64,000 nucleotides of DNA from positions 781,501 to 845,500 of the forward strand of contig NW_024727688.1 in NCBI RefSeq assembly GCF_018991925.1. Direction: 5' to 3'. The notes under the pieces were generated by a model. It was given only the letters and a program-made list of their open reading frames with translations. It did no database searches and was not told where the DNA came from. A program made the position numbers and the translations under genes. Origin of the DNA: Homarus americanus (lineage: Eukaryota > Arthropoda > Malacostraca > Decapoda > Nephropidae). Below, one piece after another: positions 22,559-32,419 of the stretch; the stretch's first letter is position 1, and each line of letters opens with the position of its first letter.

Positions 22559-23148
22559 GTTGATCCGTGAGGTCGTGTTTCAGGCGAGGGCATCCCGCTG
22601 TCAGGTAACAAGGGAAGAAGGTTAATTACATTTCGTTAACTAATTGTTCTTGGTTTGAAGTGTTTGGGAGGGCGTGTATTAGGTCCAGCAGAGCACAGCA
22701 GAGGGGATTTGAAAGGGGTGTTTGTTTAATTAAGAGCGAGATATTCAATCACCGTATACTTGTAACTCAAACACAACATCTTACAGTAATTTAATAGCAA
22801 CACTCCGATATTGTCTTTCCATTTTCTGTGATAATTTCAAGAGAGGGTTTACACCGGCTCTTCATTTTCTCTTGTAACTTAAAGAGAAAGAGACATATTC
22901 TCTCTATTTTTCTCTTTTCACGTGAACAGTAATGTATAAAATCTCTCAATTCAACTAAAATAAAACTTAAAAAAGAGAGAATATTTTAAATCTGAAAAGT
23001 TAAAAAAAAAAGTTACAGTAGATTATGAAATATTACAGTTAAGTCGCTAAAGGTCACTGGTTCAGTCCCTCTGTATCTAACTTGACATACCTGGGTTAAG
23101 GTCTGATTTGGGTTTCTGTCACAAGTGGTAAATGGTATGTAGGATAAA

Positions 23149-23150
<2 letters not shown>
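22559..23150. other. Unique stretch; possible eroded SINE at its end
   Basis: An AGAGAAAGAG...CTCTCTATTTTTCTCTTTT segment (22884-22918) can form a weak hairpin. GTCACTGGTTCAGTCCC at 23054 resembles a B box and shares TCACTGGTTC with the SINE head at 20868, but no A box is present. Confidence 0.35.

Positions 23151-23192
<42 letters not shown>
23151..23192. repeat. (AG)n microsatellite
   Basis: 21 AG units. Confidence 0.97.
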
Positions 23193-23193
<1 letters not shown>

Positions 23194-23339
23194 ATACAGC
23201 AGTAGAGCAGCGATACCTACATCATACACTCATACACTACAATATAACACGGACTAATGACCTAACACCCCCCTCTTGGCAGCGTACATCCTCAGGTAAA
23301 ATATAATAAAGGGGAGAACTACACTTTACGACCCAGTAT

Positions 23340-23790
23340 ATTATTGTTGTTTGTATTAGTACACTGTAGCGTTTAATTGCCTCGCGGTGTAGTTTACATG
23401 CGTAATATAACCAGTTGAAGCTCGCTGTATTAGTGCACTATAACGGGGTATATACAGTGAATGTGTCTGGTTGTGTGTTATACTGCTACAGTGAACCAGT
23501 ATAGTATCATATTGTATTGCGGTATATCATGGTATAACGGTATATACACTGAACTGGTATAGCATGATATAGCATTGTTTAGTAGTATACCTAGAGTGTT
23601 TTATGGTAGTTAAGATCGAAGGACATTGTATATATTCGTCTTCCCATCATCCCTGTTATAGCGAACATCCTATTAACAAAAGTATAGCGCGATGGGGCGG
23701 TAAAGAGTATAGCAGGATGGGGGTGGTTTAGTGGTACAGTATAGCAAAATATAGTGGCATAGTTTAGTATCATATAATATTGCCGGCAGC
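23340..23790. repeat. Decayed GGTATAGCATGATATAG-like array
   Basis: TATAGC, GGTATA, GTATAGTATCATA and ACGGTATATACA words recur irregularly about 20 times. No reliable period remains. Individual TATA strings here should not be read as promoters. Confidence 0.5.
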
Positions 23791-23874
23791 TGGATGGTGG
23801 TGCCGTGTGCTATGGCAACACAGGCCGCTCTCATTACCCACCTGCAGGCGAACAGCGGGTGCTACTGACGAAGG

Positions 23875-23877
<3 letters not shown>

Positions 23878-23922
<45 letters not shown>
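23878..23922. repeat. (GA)n microsatellite
   Basis: 22 GA units, 14 bp before the 33-bp array. Confidence 0.97.
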
Positions 23923-23925
<3 letters not shown>

Positions 23926-23935
23926 AGGAAAAATA

Positions 23936-24640
23936 TAAATTTATTGACAGGGGGAAAGAAGCATACAGTATAAATATTGACAGGGAGAGTGAGACGACAT
24001 ACGCATTATTGACAGGGAAAGTGAACGTGCAGTACAAGTCTTGACGGGGAGAAGGGAGGAGACGACGATACAAATATTGACAGGGAGAACAAACTTTAGA
24101 TATTGATATTATAACTATTGACAGGGGGAAGGGAGAACACGGTGTAAATATTGACAGGTGGAAGGGAGAACACACTGTAAATATTGACAGGGAGAAGGGA
24201 GAACACACTGTAAATATTGACAGGGGGAAGGGAGAACAGTGTAAATATTGACAGGGAAGGGAGTACACACTGTAAATACTGACAGGGGGAAGGGAGAACA
24301 CAGTGCAAATATTGACAGGTGGGAAGGGAGAACAGTGTAACATTGACAGGAAGGAGACACTGTAAATATTGACAGGTGGAAGGAGAACACTGTAAATATT
24401 GGACAGGAAGGAGCACACACTGTAAATATTGACAGGAAGAAGGAGAACAGTGTAAATATTGACAGGTGGAAGGGGGAGAACAGTGTAAATATTGACAATA
24501 GGGAAGGAGTACACACTGTAAATATTGACAGGGAGAAGGGAGAACACACTGTAAATATTGACAGGGGGAAGGGAGAACAGTGTAAATATTGACAGGGAAG
24601 GGAGTACACACTGTAAATACTGACGGGGAAGGAGAACACC
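23936..24640. repeat. 33-bp minisatellite (TAAATATTGACAGGGGGAAG core)
   Basis: About 22 copies. The unit is TAAATATTGACAGGGGGAAG followed by GGAGAACACACTG. Sub-variants alternate in longer blocks: GGGGGAAG/GGTGGAAG/GGGAAG and ACACACTG/ACAGTG. The first five copies are diverged. A block near the 5' part (about 24180-24300) matches one near the end (about 24520-24630) copy for copy, indicating a segmental duplication inside the array. Overlapping minus-strand frames up to 272 codons (LPVNIYSVFS-like) exist because the unit has no reverse-strand stops. Confidence 0.96.
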
Positions 24641-25084
24641 AAACCTAACCAATCACTTTGTTGTTTTGATGTGAAAATTCAATCCCGGTTCTGAGTTATT
24701 AATTTGAGTTTCTATATATTTTTTTTTACCTATACGAACAAGACAGAGAAAAATAATCCATTTCATAGCATATAGCGGCACGTCAAGTAAGTTCCTAATT
24801 TACTGAATAGGATCCACTTTCTCGGTACTAATTTTCACTGGCCAATAGCAAAACGTAATTAAAACTACTCCTCCTTTCCTCACCTCACCACCCTCACCCC
24901 ACTTCCTACCCATAGCCCTACCTTTGAATAAACTTGGGAGGGGGGAAGGGCGTTTAAGGGGGGAGAGGTTGAGGGTTAGTGATGAGGGTTGGGGTAGAGG
25001 GTGAGGGGGGGTGACGAGGCACATTTCACCAAGTGTTATTACACGTGTCCAGATTACCAGACACGCTAACTAGCCTCTGTCACT
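24641..25084. other. Unique stretch
   Basis: Includes a G-rich segment at 24931-25015. No gene seen. Confidence 0.55.
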
Positions 25085-26028
25085 CATACCCACCAACCAG
25101 GGCCAGAGACATGGGGGAGGGAGGGGAGGGGGGGGTGGTAAAAAGAGGTGAGGGGTGAGGTAGTGTGGATAGGAGACACTGAGGGTGAATAGATGAAGGT
25201 AATGAAGGGATAGAGGGGAAGAGGATAGGGATGAATGGGTGTGGATGGGAAGTGTTTTGTGAGGATGGATAGGTGGAGTTAGACAAGGGAGGGATTCATG
25301 GGGTAAATGGATGGGGATGGAAGATAGGGATAGGATAGGACGGATGAGGTGAGAGGGATTGGATGTGTAAAAGAAGTGGTGAAAGGGGAAATAAGAGAGG
25401 GGCTGATGAAGGGAGTGAGTGGGGTGGTGTTGATAGTGATGGAGTGGTGAGGGAAGGGGAAGGAGGAGAAAAGTGTGATGATGGATGGTGAAAGAGAGAG
25501 AGAGAGAGAGAGAGATGAGTAAATGTTAAAAAGAAGACAGAAGAGTAAAACGAAAGGAAGGAAGAAGAGAAGGGGGAGTGAAGAGCAAGGAAGAAGGAAT
25601 ATGACTGTAGAGAAACAAAAGACAAATCAAAAGGGAATGAGAGAGAAAGGACTAAAAAATAAAATAAAAATGATTGAAGAAAAGAATTAAATCTGAGGAA
25701 GAATAGGAGGAAAGGTGATGATATAAGCAAAAAAAAAGAAAAAAGATGAGAAAGTGAAGAGAGAGAGAAACGAAGAGAAGATAAAATAGTGTAAAGAGAG
25801 TAATAAAGGCATAAAGAGAATAAGAGAGAATGCAGAGTGATGGAAAAAAGAGGATGGAACCACATGGAATTGGAACACTGATGGTAAAGAAGGGAGGAAG
25901 AGGGAAAGAGGAAATAAACGTGTTGGTGTAAGGAAGGGGTGAGAAGATAAATAGTGACGAAGGGAGTGGGAAGGGAGGAGAGACAATAATGGAGTGGGTG
26001 GGAGGAGAGAGAGAGAGAGAGATACTCG
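25085..26028. repeat. ~940-bp purine-rich domain
   Basis: The plus strand is overwhelmingly A/G. The first part has GGGATAGG/GGATGGGTG minisatellite-like words (25100-25450), then general GA-rich sequence with GA runs at 25494-25515 and 26009-26022. The 271-codon minus-strand frame (25296-26111) is Ser/Leu/Phe/Pro-rich as expected from the complementary pyrimidine strand. Confidence 0.9.
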
Positions 26029-26122
26029 TATGTATAACTTAAAGTCTCAGGAAACTCTTTGCTGGGAGTCAGTCTTTTCTCATCCTTTGAAGTTATTGCT
26101 AAGCTGCTCACCTGTCAATAGT

Positions 26123-26456
26123 TGTAGGTCGTGGGTCATAGGTAGCTCTCTCAAGGTCATAGGTCATGGGTGGTAGCTCTCTCAAGATCATGGGTCATAG
26201 GTCATGGGTGGTAGTTCTCTCAAGGTCATGGGATTATAGGTCATGAATCTTGAATCTTAGGTCATACAGTTAGTCATAGGAAGTGGGTCCAAGGTTATGG
26301 GCTGTAGCTCGTAGTTCAGGGGTCATGAGTTATGGTTCGTGAGTCGTAGGTCATGGATCGTGGGTCTTAGGTCATGGGTCGTTAGTCATTAGTCATAGTC
26401 ATGGGTCGTGTAACGTAGGTCATGGGTCGTAGGTCATGGGTCGTAGGTCGTAGGGT
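26123..26456. repeat. GTAGGTCATGGGTC minisatellite with composite 5' units
   Basis: Built on the 14-mer GTAGGTCATGGGTC. At the left end three larger units carry an extra GGTAGCTCTCTCAA segment. The centre (26230-26340) is diverged and the right end is a clean 14-bp array. Confidence 0.92.
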
Positions 26457-26635
26457 ACAGGAGGAAGAGGAAGACGACGACACTCATGGGGAAAACAGAG
26501 GAAGACACATGACGGGGGTCGTCGAAGGGTAACTTGGGGAATGACCTCCCTGGGGTAATTTGGTTGGTCATGAAGCACCCGCACTTAATGTAATGTCTCT
26601 CTCTACCGCTGGATGGTGGGCGGAGGGTGGGGGGC

Positions 26636-26819
26636 TAGTGGGTTAGTGTGAGTAGTAGGGAGGGTAAGGGAGTGGGTTAGTGTGGGTAGTTGGGAGGGTG
26701 AGGGAGGGTGAGGGTTAGTGTGAGTAGTAGGGAGGGTGAGGGGGTGGGTTAGTGTGGGTAGTAGGGAGGGTGAGGGTTAGTGTGGGTAGTTGGGAGGGTG
26801 AGGGAGTGGGTTAGTGTGA
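26636..26819. repeat. ~34-bp minisatellite (GGTTAGTGTGGGTAGTAGGG core)
   Basis: Six copies of a unit GGTTAGTGTGGGTAGTAGGG followed by AGGGTGAGGGAGTG, varying by AGTAGGG/AGTTGGG and by loss of GGAGTG. Confidence 0.93.
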
Positions 26820-26849
26820 AGGTATTGGCTTGTGTGACTGTGAGCTGTG

Positions 26850-27125
26850 GGCAAGTTCTATAAATGCTTGTGAGTTTTACCCCATGGGAAGTTATAAACA
26901 TAGTCGACTCATCTTTCTGAAGCTTTACGAGACGATTCATGAGCAGTGTCGACTCTGTATGATGAAGTCTTGTGGGTTCATTCAAAGCACTGTCGACTCA
27001 AAGCTTATCCTATGAAAAGTTATGACCAGTGTCGACTCACTTCTCCAAAGCCTTGTGAGTAAATTTGTGAGCAGTGTCGACTCAATGTCTAACCCTGTGT
27101 GAAGTTATGAGCTCTGTGTCGTCTG
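26850..27125. repeat. Decayed 44-bp array with TGTCGACTCA core
   Basis: (A/T)GTCGACTC recurs at about 26903, 26948, 26991, 27032 and 27076, with a sixth damaged copy at 27118. Spacing is 41-45 bp. Alternate copies are preceded by GAAGTTATGA or TTTGTGAGCA, indicating an original ~88-bp dimer. Confidence 0.8.
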
Positions 27126-27770
27126 TAAGGGCTGAGTGGCTCATTAGGGACTCGAGCCATCTGTGGTTGGTAGGGATTCTTACCGGGGAGAATTATAGGC
27201 CGCTGTGGCCATTAGGGATTCAAGGATGCCCAGTAAAAATGACGGAACGACCGGGTGATCCTCTAGGGGGTGGGAGCACGGCATGTGGCAGCTGATGTGG
27301 AAGGGGAAAGTTATCCTGTTCCATCCGCCCCATGGTGTGGTATTTTGTGGAATGGAATAGGTAACATTTTTCGTCAGGGTGTGGACTTAGATGTTTAATG
27401 AGGGAAGAGATGTTTATGTTGCTGACTTTGAGATGTTTTTAGTGTTTGTGTGTGTGGGTGAAGGGAGGGAGGGAGGTATAAGATCTGAGTCCTGTTTAGC
27501 TTGGTGATGCTAGATACTACGTGGGGGTGGAAAGTGATCTCTCTCTCTCTCTCTCACCTAGGTATTGTCATTTCTTCTCTCACTAAATATTTGTCAGAGG
27601 AGAGAGTACAATGCACCATAAAATCTACTGCTCACGTTTGAGACATAAACCATGAGACAATTACGGCTATTTGTGTGGTGATTATATCGGAGAGTGAGGC
27701 GGGTATCACACCTCCACGACCAGAGGAGAGTTACCCCAGGCTTACCAAGGTGACTGCAGATGTGAGAGCC
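27126..27770. other. Mostly unique stretch
   Basis: CATTAGGGATTC- and ATTAGGGACTCG-like words at 27140-27225 hint at an old repeat. A short TC run lies at 27539-27555. No gene recognised. Confidence 0.45.
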
Positions 27771-28242
27771 TGTCCAAGTAAGGTTCAGTTCTAGTAGGGT
27801 TCAGTCCAAGTAAGGTTCAGTTCTAGTAGGGTTCAGTCCAATTAAGGTTCAGGTCTAGTAGGGTTCAGTCCAAGTAAGGTTCAGTTCTAGTAGGGTTCAG
27901 TCCAAGTAAGGTTCAGTTCTAGTAGGGTTCAGTACAAGTAAGGTTCAGTTCTAGTAGGGTTCAGTACAAGTAAGGTTCAGTTCTAGTAGGGTTCAGTCCA
28001 AGTAAGGTTCAGTACTAGTAGAGTTCAGTCCTATTAGAGACCAGTTTTAGTAGGGTTCAGTCCTATTAGAGTTCAGTTTTAATCGAGTCCAGTGTTAATA
28101 GAGGTCAGTATTATTAGATTCCAGTTTGAATAGAGTCCAGTTTGTATAGAGTCCAGTCTTAATAGAGCCCAATCCTAATAGAGCTTAGTTCTAATAGTCT
28201 CGCTTTTAATGGTTACAGTCCTAGTTTGCCGCAGTCCTATTA
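27771..28242. repeat. 16-bp / 32-bp dimeric minisatellite (GGTTCAGTCCAAGTAA)
   Basis: Two related 16-mers alternate: GGTTCAGTCCAAGTAA and GGTTCAGTTCTAGTAG. The left part to about 28010 is a clean 32-bp dimer repeat. To the right it decays stepwise through CAGTCCTATTAGAG, CAGTTTTAATCGAG and CAGTCCTAATAGAG, a clear gradient of divergence in one direction. Confidence 0.95.
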
Positions 28243-28261
28243 GTGTGTCGCCTGAAGATAA

Positions 28262-28610
28262 GTATCTCACCTCAGGCTAGATATGTCTCACCTCAGGCTA
28301 GATATGTCTCACCTCAGGCTAGATATGTCTCACCCTAGGCTAGATGTGTCTCACCTTAGGCTACAGGTTAGATGTGTCTCACCTTAGGCTACAGGTTAGA
28401 TGTGTCTCACCTTAGGCTACAGGTTAGATGTGCCTTACCTCAGGCTAGATGTGTCTCACCTCAGGCTAAATGTATCTCACCTCAGGCTAGATGTGTCTCA
28501 CCCTAGGCTAAATGTGTCTCACCTCAGACTAAATGTGTCTCACCTCAGACTAAATGTGTCTCACCTCAGGCTAGATGTGTCTCACCCTAGGCTAAATGTG
28601 TCTCACCTCC
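28262..28610. repeat. 21-bp minisatellite (CTCACCTCAGGCTAGATGTG core)
   Basis: About 16 copies of a 21-bp unit (core CTCACCTCAGGCTAGATGTG). Three copies carry an extra CTACAGGTTAG-type insertion, giving 28-bp units. Begins only 20 bp after the preceding array. Its multiple-of-three unit generates a LRLNVSH-type 7-residue repeat in a 108-codon plus-strand frame. I see no reason to consider it a gene. Confidence 0.95.
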
Positions 28611-28887
28611 ATGCCAACAGGTCACCTCAGTTAAGGGAAGGGGAGGGGGAAAGAAAGGTCAGCTTAGCATGCGAACTTTTTGATATAATTAAGAGAACTA
28701 ATTACCTTGATTATATTATTGCATAACTTTCTCTAATGTAATCTCCCGGACTCACGCGTATCCCGGCACGCTATCTGGCCATCTGTTGTGTAATAAGATG
28801 AAAATAAGTGTAATGCTCTGAGCTCTTGTGCGGGTTCCTCTCCTATTACCTAACCTAACCCCTACCTTACCATTCCATATAGATTCG
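28611..28887. other. Unique stretch with a short TAACC tract
   Basis: Contains CTAACCTAACCCCTACC at about 28850, a minor telomere-like word. No gene seen. Confidence 0.5.
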
Positions 28888-28938
28888 AGCTCATTAGGGT
28901 TGAGCACCATTAGGGTTGAGGACCATTAGGGTTGGGCG
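28888..28938. repeat. 19-bp repeat, about 2.5 copies (ACCATTAGGGTTGAG core)
   Basis: CATTAGGGTTGAG(C/G)AC in three tandem copies, the last truncated. Confidence 0.9.
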
Positions 28939-29074
28939 TATAAAGAGTTGATCCCATCTTAATTGTTAGGTTAGATTGGGGCCTAAGAGGACTGGGGCCC
29001 ATCTTACAGTCACGGTGGACTTTGAAAAACGCCCCGAGCAAATTGTGTTGGGGAGATGACATGCACAATAAAAG

Positions 29075-29075
29075 T

Positions 29076-29126
<51 letters not shown>
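29075..29126. repeat. (AC)n-(GA)n compound microsatellite
   Basis: AC at 29075-29088 passing directly into GA at 29089-29126. Confidence 0.96.
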
Positions 29127-29129
<3 letters not shown>

Positions 29130-30108
29130 GGGGGCGACATACTTGAGATAATTCAAGTGTTTAGGATAGATGTTAGATGTTTAGTCCCGCTTAAAAACAT
29201 TATTAGGACTTCCCCGTCAAGCGCCTTTCAGTGTGTTGATGTTGGACCACCCACGGGGGAGGAGGTGTACAGTTTGCTTTAGTCCAACGTAAATGCGTAC
29301 AGAAAACTGGCGAACGTTCGTCTGGCGGTAGCTTCCTTAAACGCAAGGGGCTGGTACTGGTGTTCCTTTTGTTATTATACGGCCTAATGTTTATGTTGTT
29401 AAAGGATACAAGGAATGCCAGGCGCTGTTAAATGCCAGTGCTGACGTTGTTTTTATTACTGTACGACCTTCTTTACCTATAACTGAGACGTGACGAGGAA
29501 CGCCTGACGCTGTTCAATGCTTATGCTGGCGCTATTGTTTTTGTGTGGACCAAGACAGTTTACAACCGTTCTCTTCACCAATAAGAAGACTTAACAACAC
29601 ACAACTGGTCTCCTATAATCATGGCTTATATACTGAGGTTAAATTATACTGTCGCTGTATAATCTAAAAAATAATTATAGGAAATCTGTTTATCTTACAA
29701 GTTCATGTTGACATAAGTCGTAAGGTACATAATTATTAAAAAAAAAAATATTGAAATAATAAGAATCTTAGTGCTTAATTCATACCAATAACAGATTTAA
29801 CTTCCTACTCAGATAGTTTTACTACATATCAACACAAGGGGATAGTCATGTATTAATTACAGGTAAATACAACAATTTTAATACTCCAATACCTGACTAT
29901 TATCAATAACGGGACTAAGGTAATTATAATCTAGTGTATATAACCTCTGGGACCTGCGTGAGTAATATACCTGAGTAAATCATGAATCAGCAGGATATAA
30001 AATTTATGTCTGTCTCGGCCGGATATACTCACTGATTCACTCGTTAATATGTTTCCACCTAACGTGATATATAATGAGGACGGAGAGGGTCAAGCATGAT
30101 GTAAATAT
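29127..30108. other. Unique, AT-rich stretch carrying a diverged duplication
   Basis: 29405-29468 and 29489-29552 are diverged copies 84 bp apart (GGAATGCCAGGCGCTGTTAA versus GGAACGCCTGACGCTGTTCA, then GCTGACG/GCTGGCG and TTGTTTTT). The rest to 30100 is AT-rich and unique. Confidence 0.6.
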
Positions 30109-30140
30109 CCTAACCTAACCTAACCTAACCTAACCTAACC
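30109..30140 (-). repeat. Interstitial telomere-like TAACC tract
   Basis: Six perfect CTAAC units. Confidence 0.92.
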
Positions 30141-30285
30141 ATTTTTTGAAGATTAATAAACATACATAATTTTACAAGTCATTCAGTCAACCAAGCGTGA
30201 CGTCAGCAACTAATTACACGAACACTTCATTCTTTAAAGACGAGAATCGGAATTTTTTTTGGTAGACATTATCTTATAGTATCTC

Positions 30286-30346
30286 TCCCCTTCCCCCCTC
30301 CCCTTCCCCCCTCCCCGTCCCCCCCGTCCCCCCCCCTCCCTCCGTA
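30286..30346 (-). other. C-rich tract, possible i-motif / G-quadruplex on the reverse strand
   Basis: Runs of 4-9 C separated by T, TT or GT for about 60 bp. The complementary strand has at least six G runs of four or more, enough for a quadruplex. Confidence 0.6.
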
Positions 30347-30497
30347 AGTTGTGAGGGGATATTTATTCACCATAAACATAATTGCCAACTAGACATAATC
30401 CTGGCAGCTCTGTCCTCTTGTTCAACCTTATTACTGCACAACCCAGGTTGTACTGCTCCCCCATTATACTTATGTTTTTTAAATTCCACTCTAATTT

Positions 30498-30564
30498 ATA
30501 TGTATATGTGTATGTGTATGTATGTGTGTGTATATGTATATATACACACACATACACATTTACT

Positions 30565-30663
<99 letters not shown>

Positions 30664-30693
30664 ATATGTATATGTATGTGTATATGTATGTAT
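30498..30693. repeat. Quasi-palindromic TG/(TA)n/TG block
   Basis: TATG/TGTA words, an ACACACATACACA segment (30543-30557), a perfect TA run (30568-30641), then TG (30641-30663) and TATG words. The AC segment left of the TA run is complementary to the TG segment right of it, so the whole block can fold back around the self-complementary TA run. Confidence 0.95.
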
Positions 30694-30765
30694 AAATAAA
30701 CAAAATAATAATAAAAAATAAAAAATTAAATAAAAAATAATAAATAATAAAATAAATAAATATTG
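30694..30765. repeat. (AAAT)n-like A-rich tract
   Basis: AAATAA/AATAAT words almost without G or C. Confidence 0.85.
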
Positions 30766-31133
30766 AAGTGATAACCGTGGTAACATTATGAGATGTTCTT
30801 ATTACCACCAGGCTATTGTACTATTCCAGGTGATACTAAATGTTACATAATACTTCCTTGAGATAAATGTATAGTATATATCAGGTGCCTCAAAGAGAGC
30901 TCAGGTTCTCAACTGGCTCAGCCATGTTAATATTGTTATTATTATCCACTCTGTATCTGTGTTTTTCTGGCTAAATAAAATGTTACAATTCAATTCTGAC
31001 ACACGAGGAGGAGTAGGTGTATAAGTCTGCCCCGTTGTTGGCTCTCTCTCTCATCGGCTCGCTAACACTGGATTTGGGGGGAAATTTATTAGTATTTTTT
31101 TTATAGTCAGAGGCAATATATTTTCAGTAGCAA
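30766..31133. other. Unique stretch
   Basis: Ordinary AT-rich sequence. No gene seen. Confidence 0.5.
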
Positions 31134-31338
31134 ATGTTACGGAAGTTAGTCATTGTTACGGGGATTGTTACGGGGCCTGTTGCTGGGTTTGTTACGGGGT
31201 CTGTTACGGGGCCTTACGGGGACTGTTACGTTGTCTGTTACGAGGACTGTTACAGGGTCTGTTACGGGGACTGTTACTGGGTCTGTTACGGGGACTATTA
31301 CTGGAACTGTTACGTTGACTGTTACGGGGACTCGTTAC
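31134..31338. repeat. 12-bp minisatellite TGTTACGGGGAC
   Basis: About 17 copies of TGTTACGGGG(A/T)C with variants TACTGGG, TACGTTG and TACAGGG. Contains a CG dinucleotide in most copies, unusual for the surrounding AT-rich DNA. Confidence 0.95.
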
Positions 31339-31840
31339 CAAGACCAAATTATAATGTAAAATAAAATATCGTGTAGTTGTTACGGAAATAATCTTTATTT
31401 TGTATTAAGACGAGTCATTATTATTTTTTTTTGGGGGGGGGGTATTAATTTATTCCCTCAGAGGTTCATAGATGCAAGGAAAGTTAATTGTGTGTCTTGA
31501 CTCGTATAGTACATGTTTAAGTCTCTTGTACTCACAGAGGACCATGCAAGGAGAGTGTTATGGTAGCCTTGAAATGCCTCCTTAACGTAGCAAAAAACTA
31601 ATCAGTGAGTTATCCAGTTGGAAAGTACAGTGTAGCAGCAGCTGTAGTGTTCAGTGGTGGTGTCCCTTGTTGAGAGCCTCCCTTGTTGTGTATTGACTGT
31701 ATACTTCATCAAAACACAAGAAGAAACAGTGGCACAAAAAACGCACAACAGATACGAGATAAAATGAGAGCCAAGCACAACCAGCAGGCGAGATAAGCTG
31801 TTGTTATTTCGACAACCTCACCAGCACCCTGTAAAACAAA

Positions 31841-31842
<2 letters not shown>
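31339..31842. other. Unique stretch
   Basis: G run at 31432-31441. No gene seen. Confidence 0.5.

Positions 31843-31929
<87 letters not shown>
31843..31929. repeat. (CA)n microsatellite
   Basis: Perfect CA run of 43 units. Confidence 0.98.
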
Positions 31930-31930
<1 letters not shown>

Positions 31931-32419
31931 AAAACAACAAGGCACTGTACACAGTTATGGGGGAGATTGCCATATTTCATATTTGTCCAAGTTGCAGTTT
32001 ACGAGCGGAGGAGAGCCATTAAAGTGGAGTGCTTTGGTTTATGTGGCAATGAGCCCTGATGAATTAAACCAATTTGCGATAACCGGTCAATTTATCTGTG
32101 GTATTCCCTCCTATTGGTGGGTGGGCGGCCGCTAGCTAGGGGCCCGACATTCTCATAGGTTCATACGTTAAAATTTCCGCCCTAAATGTACACCTGTATA
32201 TGTATCAGACTCGCTCACAAAGATGGCGTCATGACAGTGCTAAGACTAATGGATTGATTCCTTGAGAATACATCTAACTCATTTCACTCAACTCTCCTCC
32301 TTGAACTACGGCTCAAAGATGGCGTCGACATTACGTAAAGACTCTTGATTAATGGAAGTGTGAAAATTAATCTAACGCCTGACTCACGCTCCGGCACCAC
32401 GATCACTCTACTTAACTAT
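31930..32419. other. Unique stretch with two CAAAGATGGCGTC copies
   Basis: CAAAGATGGCGTC occurs at about 32218 and 32313. The word GCCATCTT on the reverse strand fits the published Pho/YY1 core GCCATNTT, but two hits are not evidence of a response element. No reading frame of interest. Confidence 0.4.

Noticed and set aside
23340..23790. Multiple TATA boxes
   Set aside because: The TATA strings are part of a decayed GGTATAGC-like repeat and have no spaced initiators.
23834..24652. 272-codon minus-strand ORF (repeating LPVNIYSVFS)
   Set aside because: It starts with TTG rather than ATG, lies wholly in the 33-bp array, and neighbouring frames are also open. It is a property of the repeat unit.
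25296..26111. 271-codon minus-strand ORF
   Set aside because: Ser/Leu/Phe/Pro-rich translation of the pyrimidine strand of a purine-rich domain; no motif and several overlapping frames.
28400..28726. 108-codon ORF with a leucine-rich 7-residue repeat
   Set aside because: The repeat derives from a 21-bp DNA unit and lacks leucine-rich-repeat spacing (20-29 residues). The region 5' of it in the same array is not in this frame.
30382..30808. Tyr/Ile and Cys/Val alternating ORFs on both strands
   Set aside because: TA and TG dinucleotide translation.
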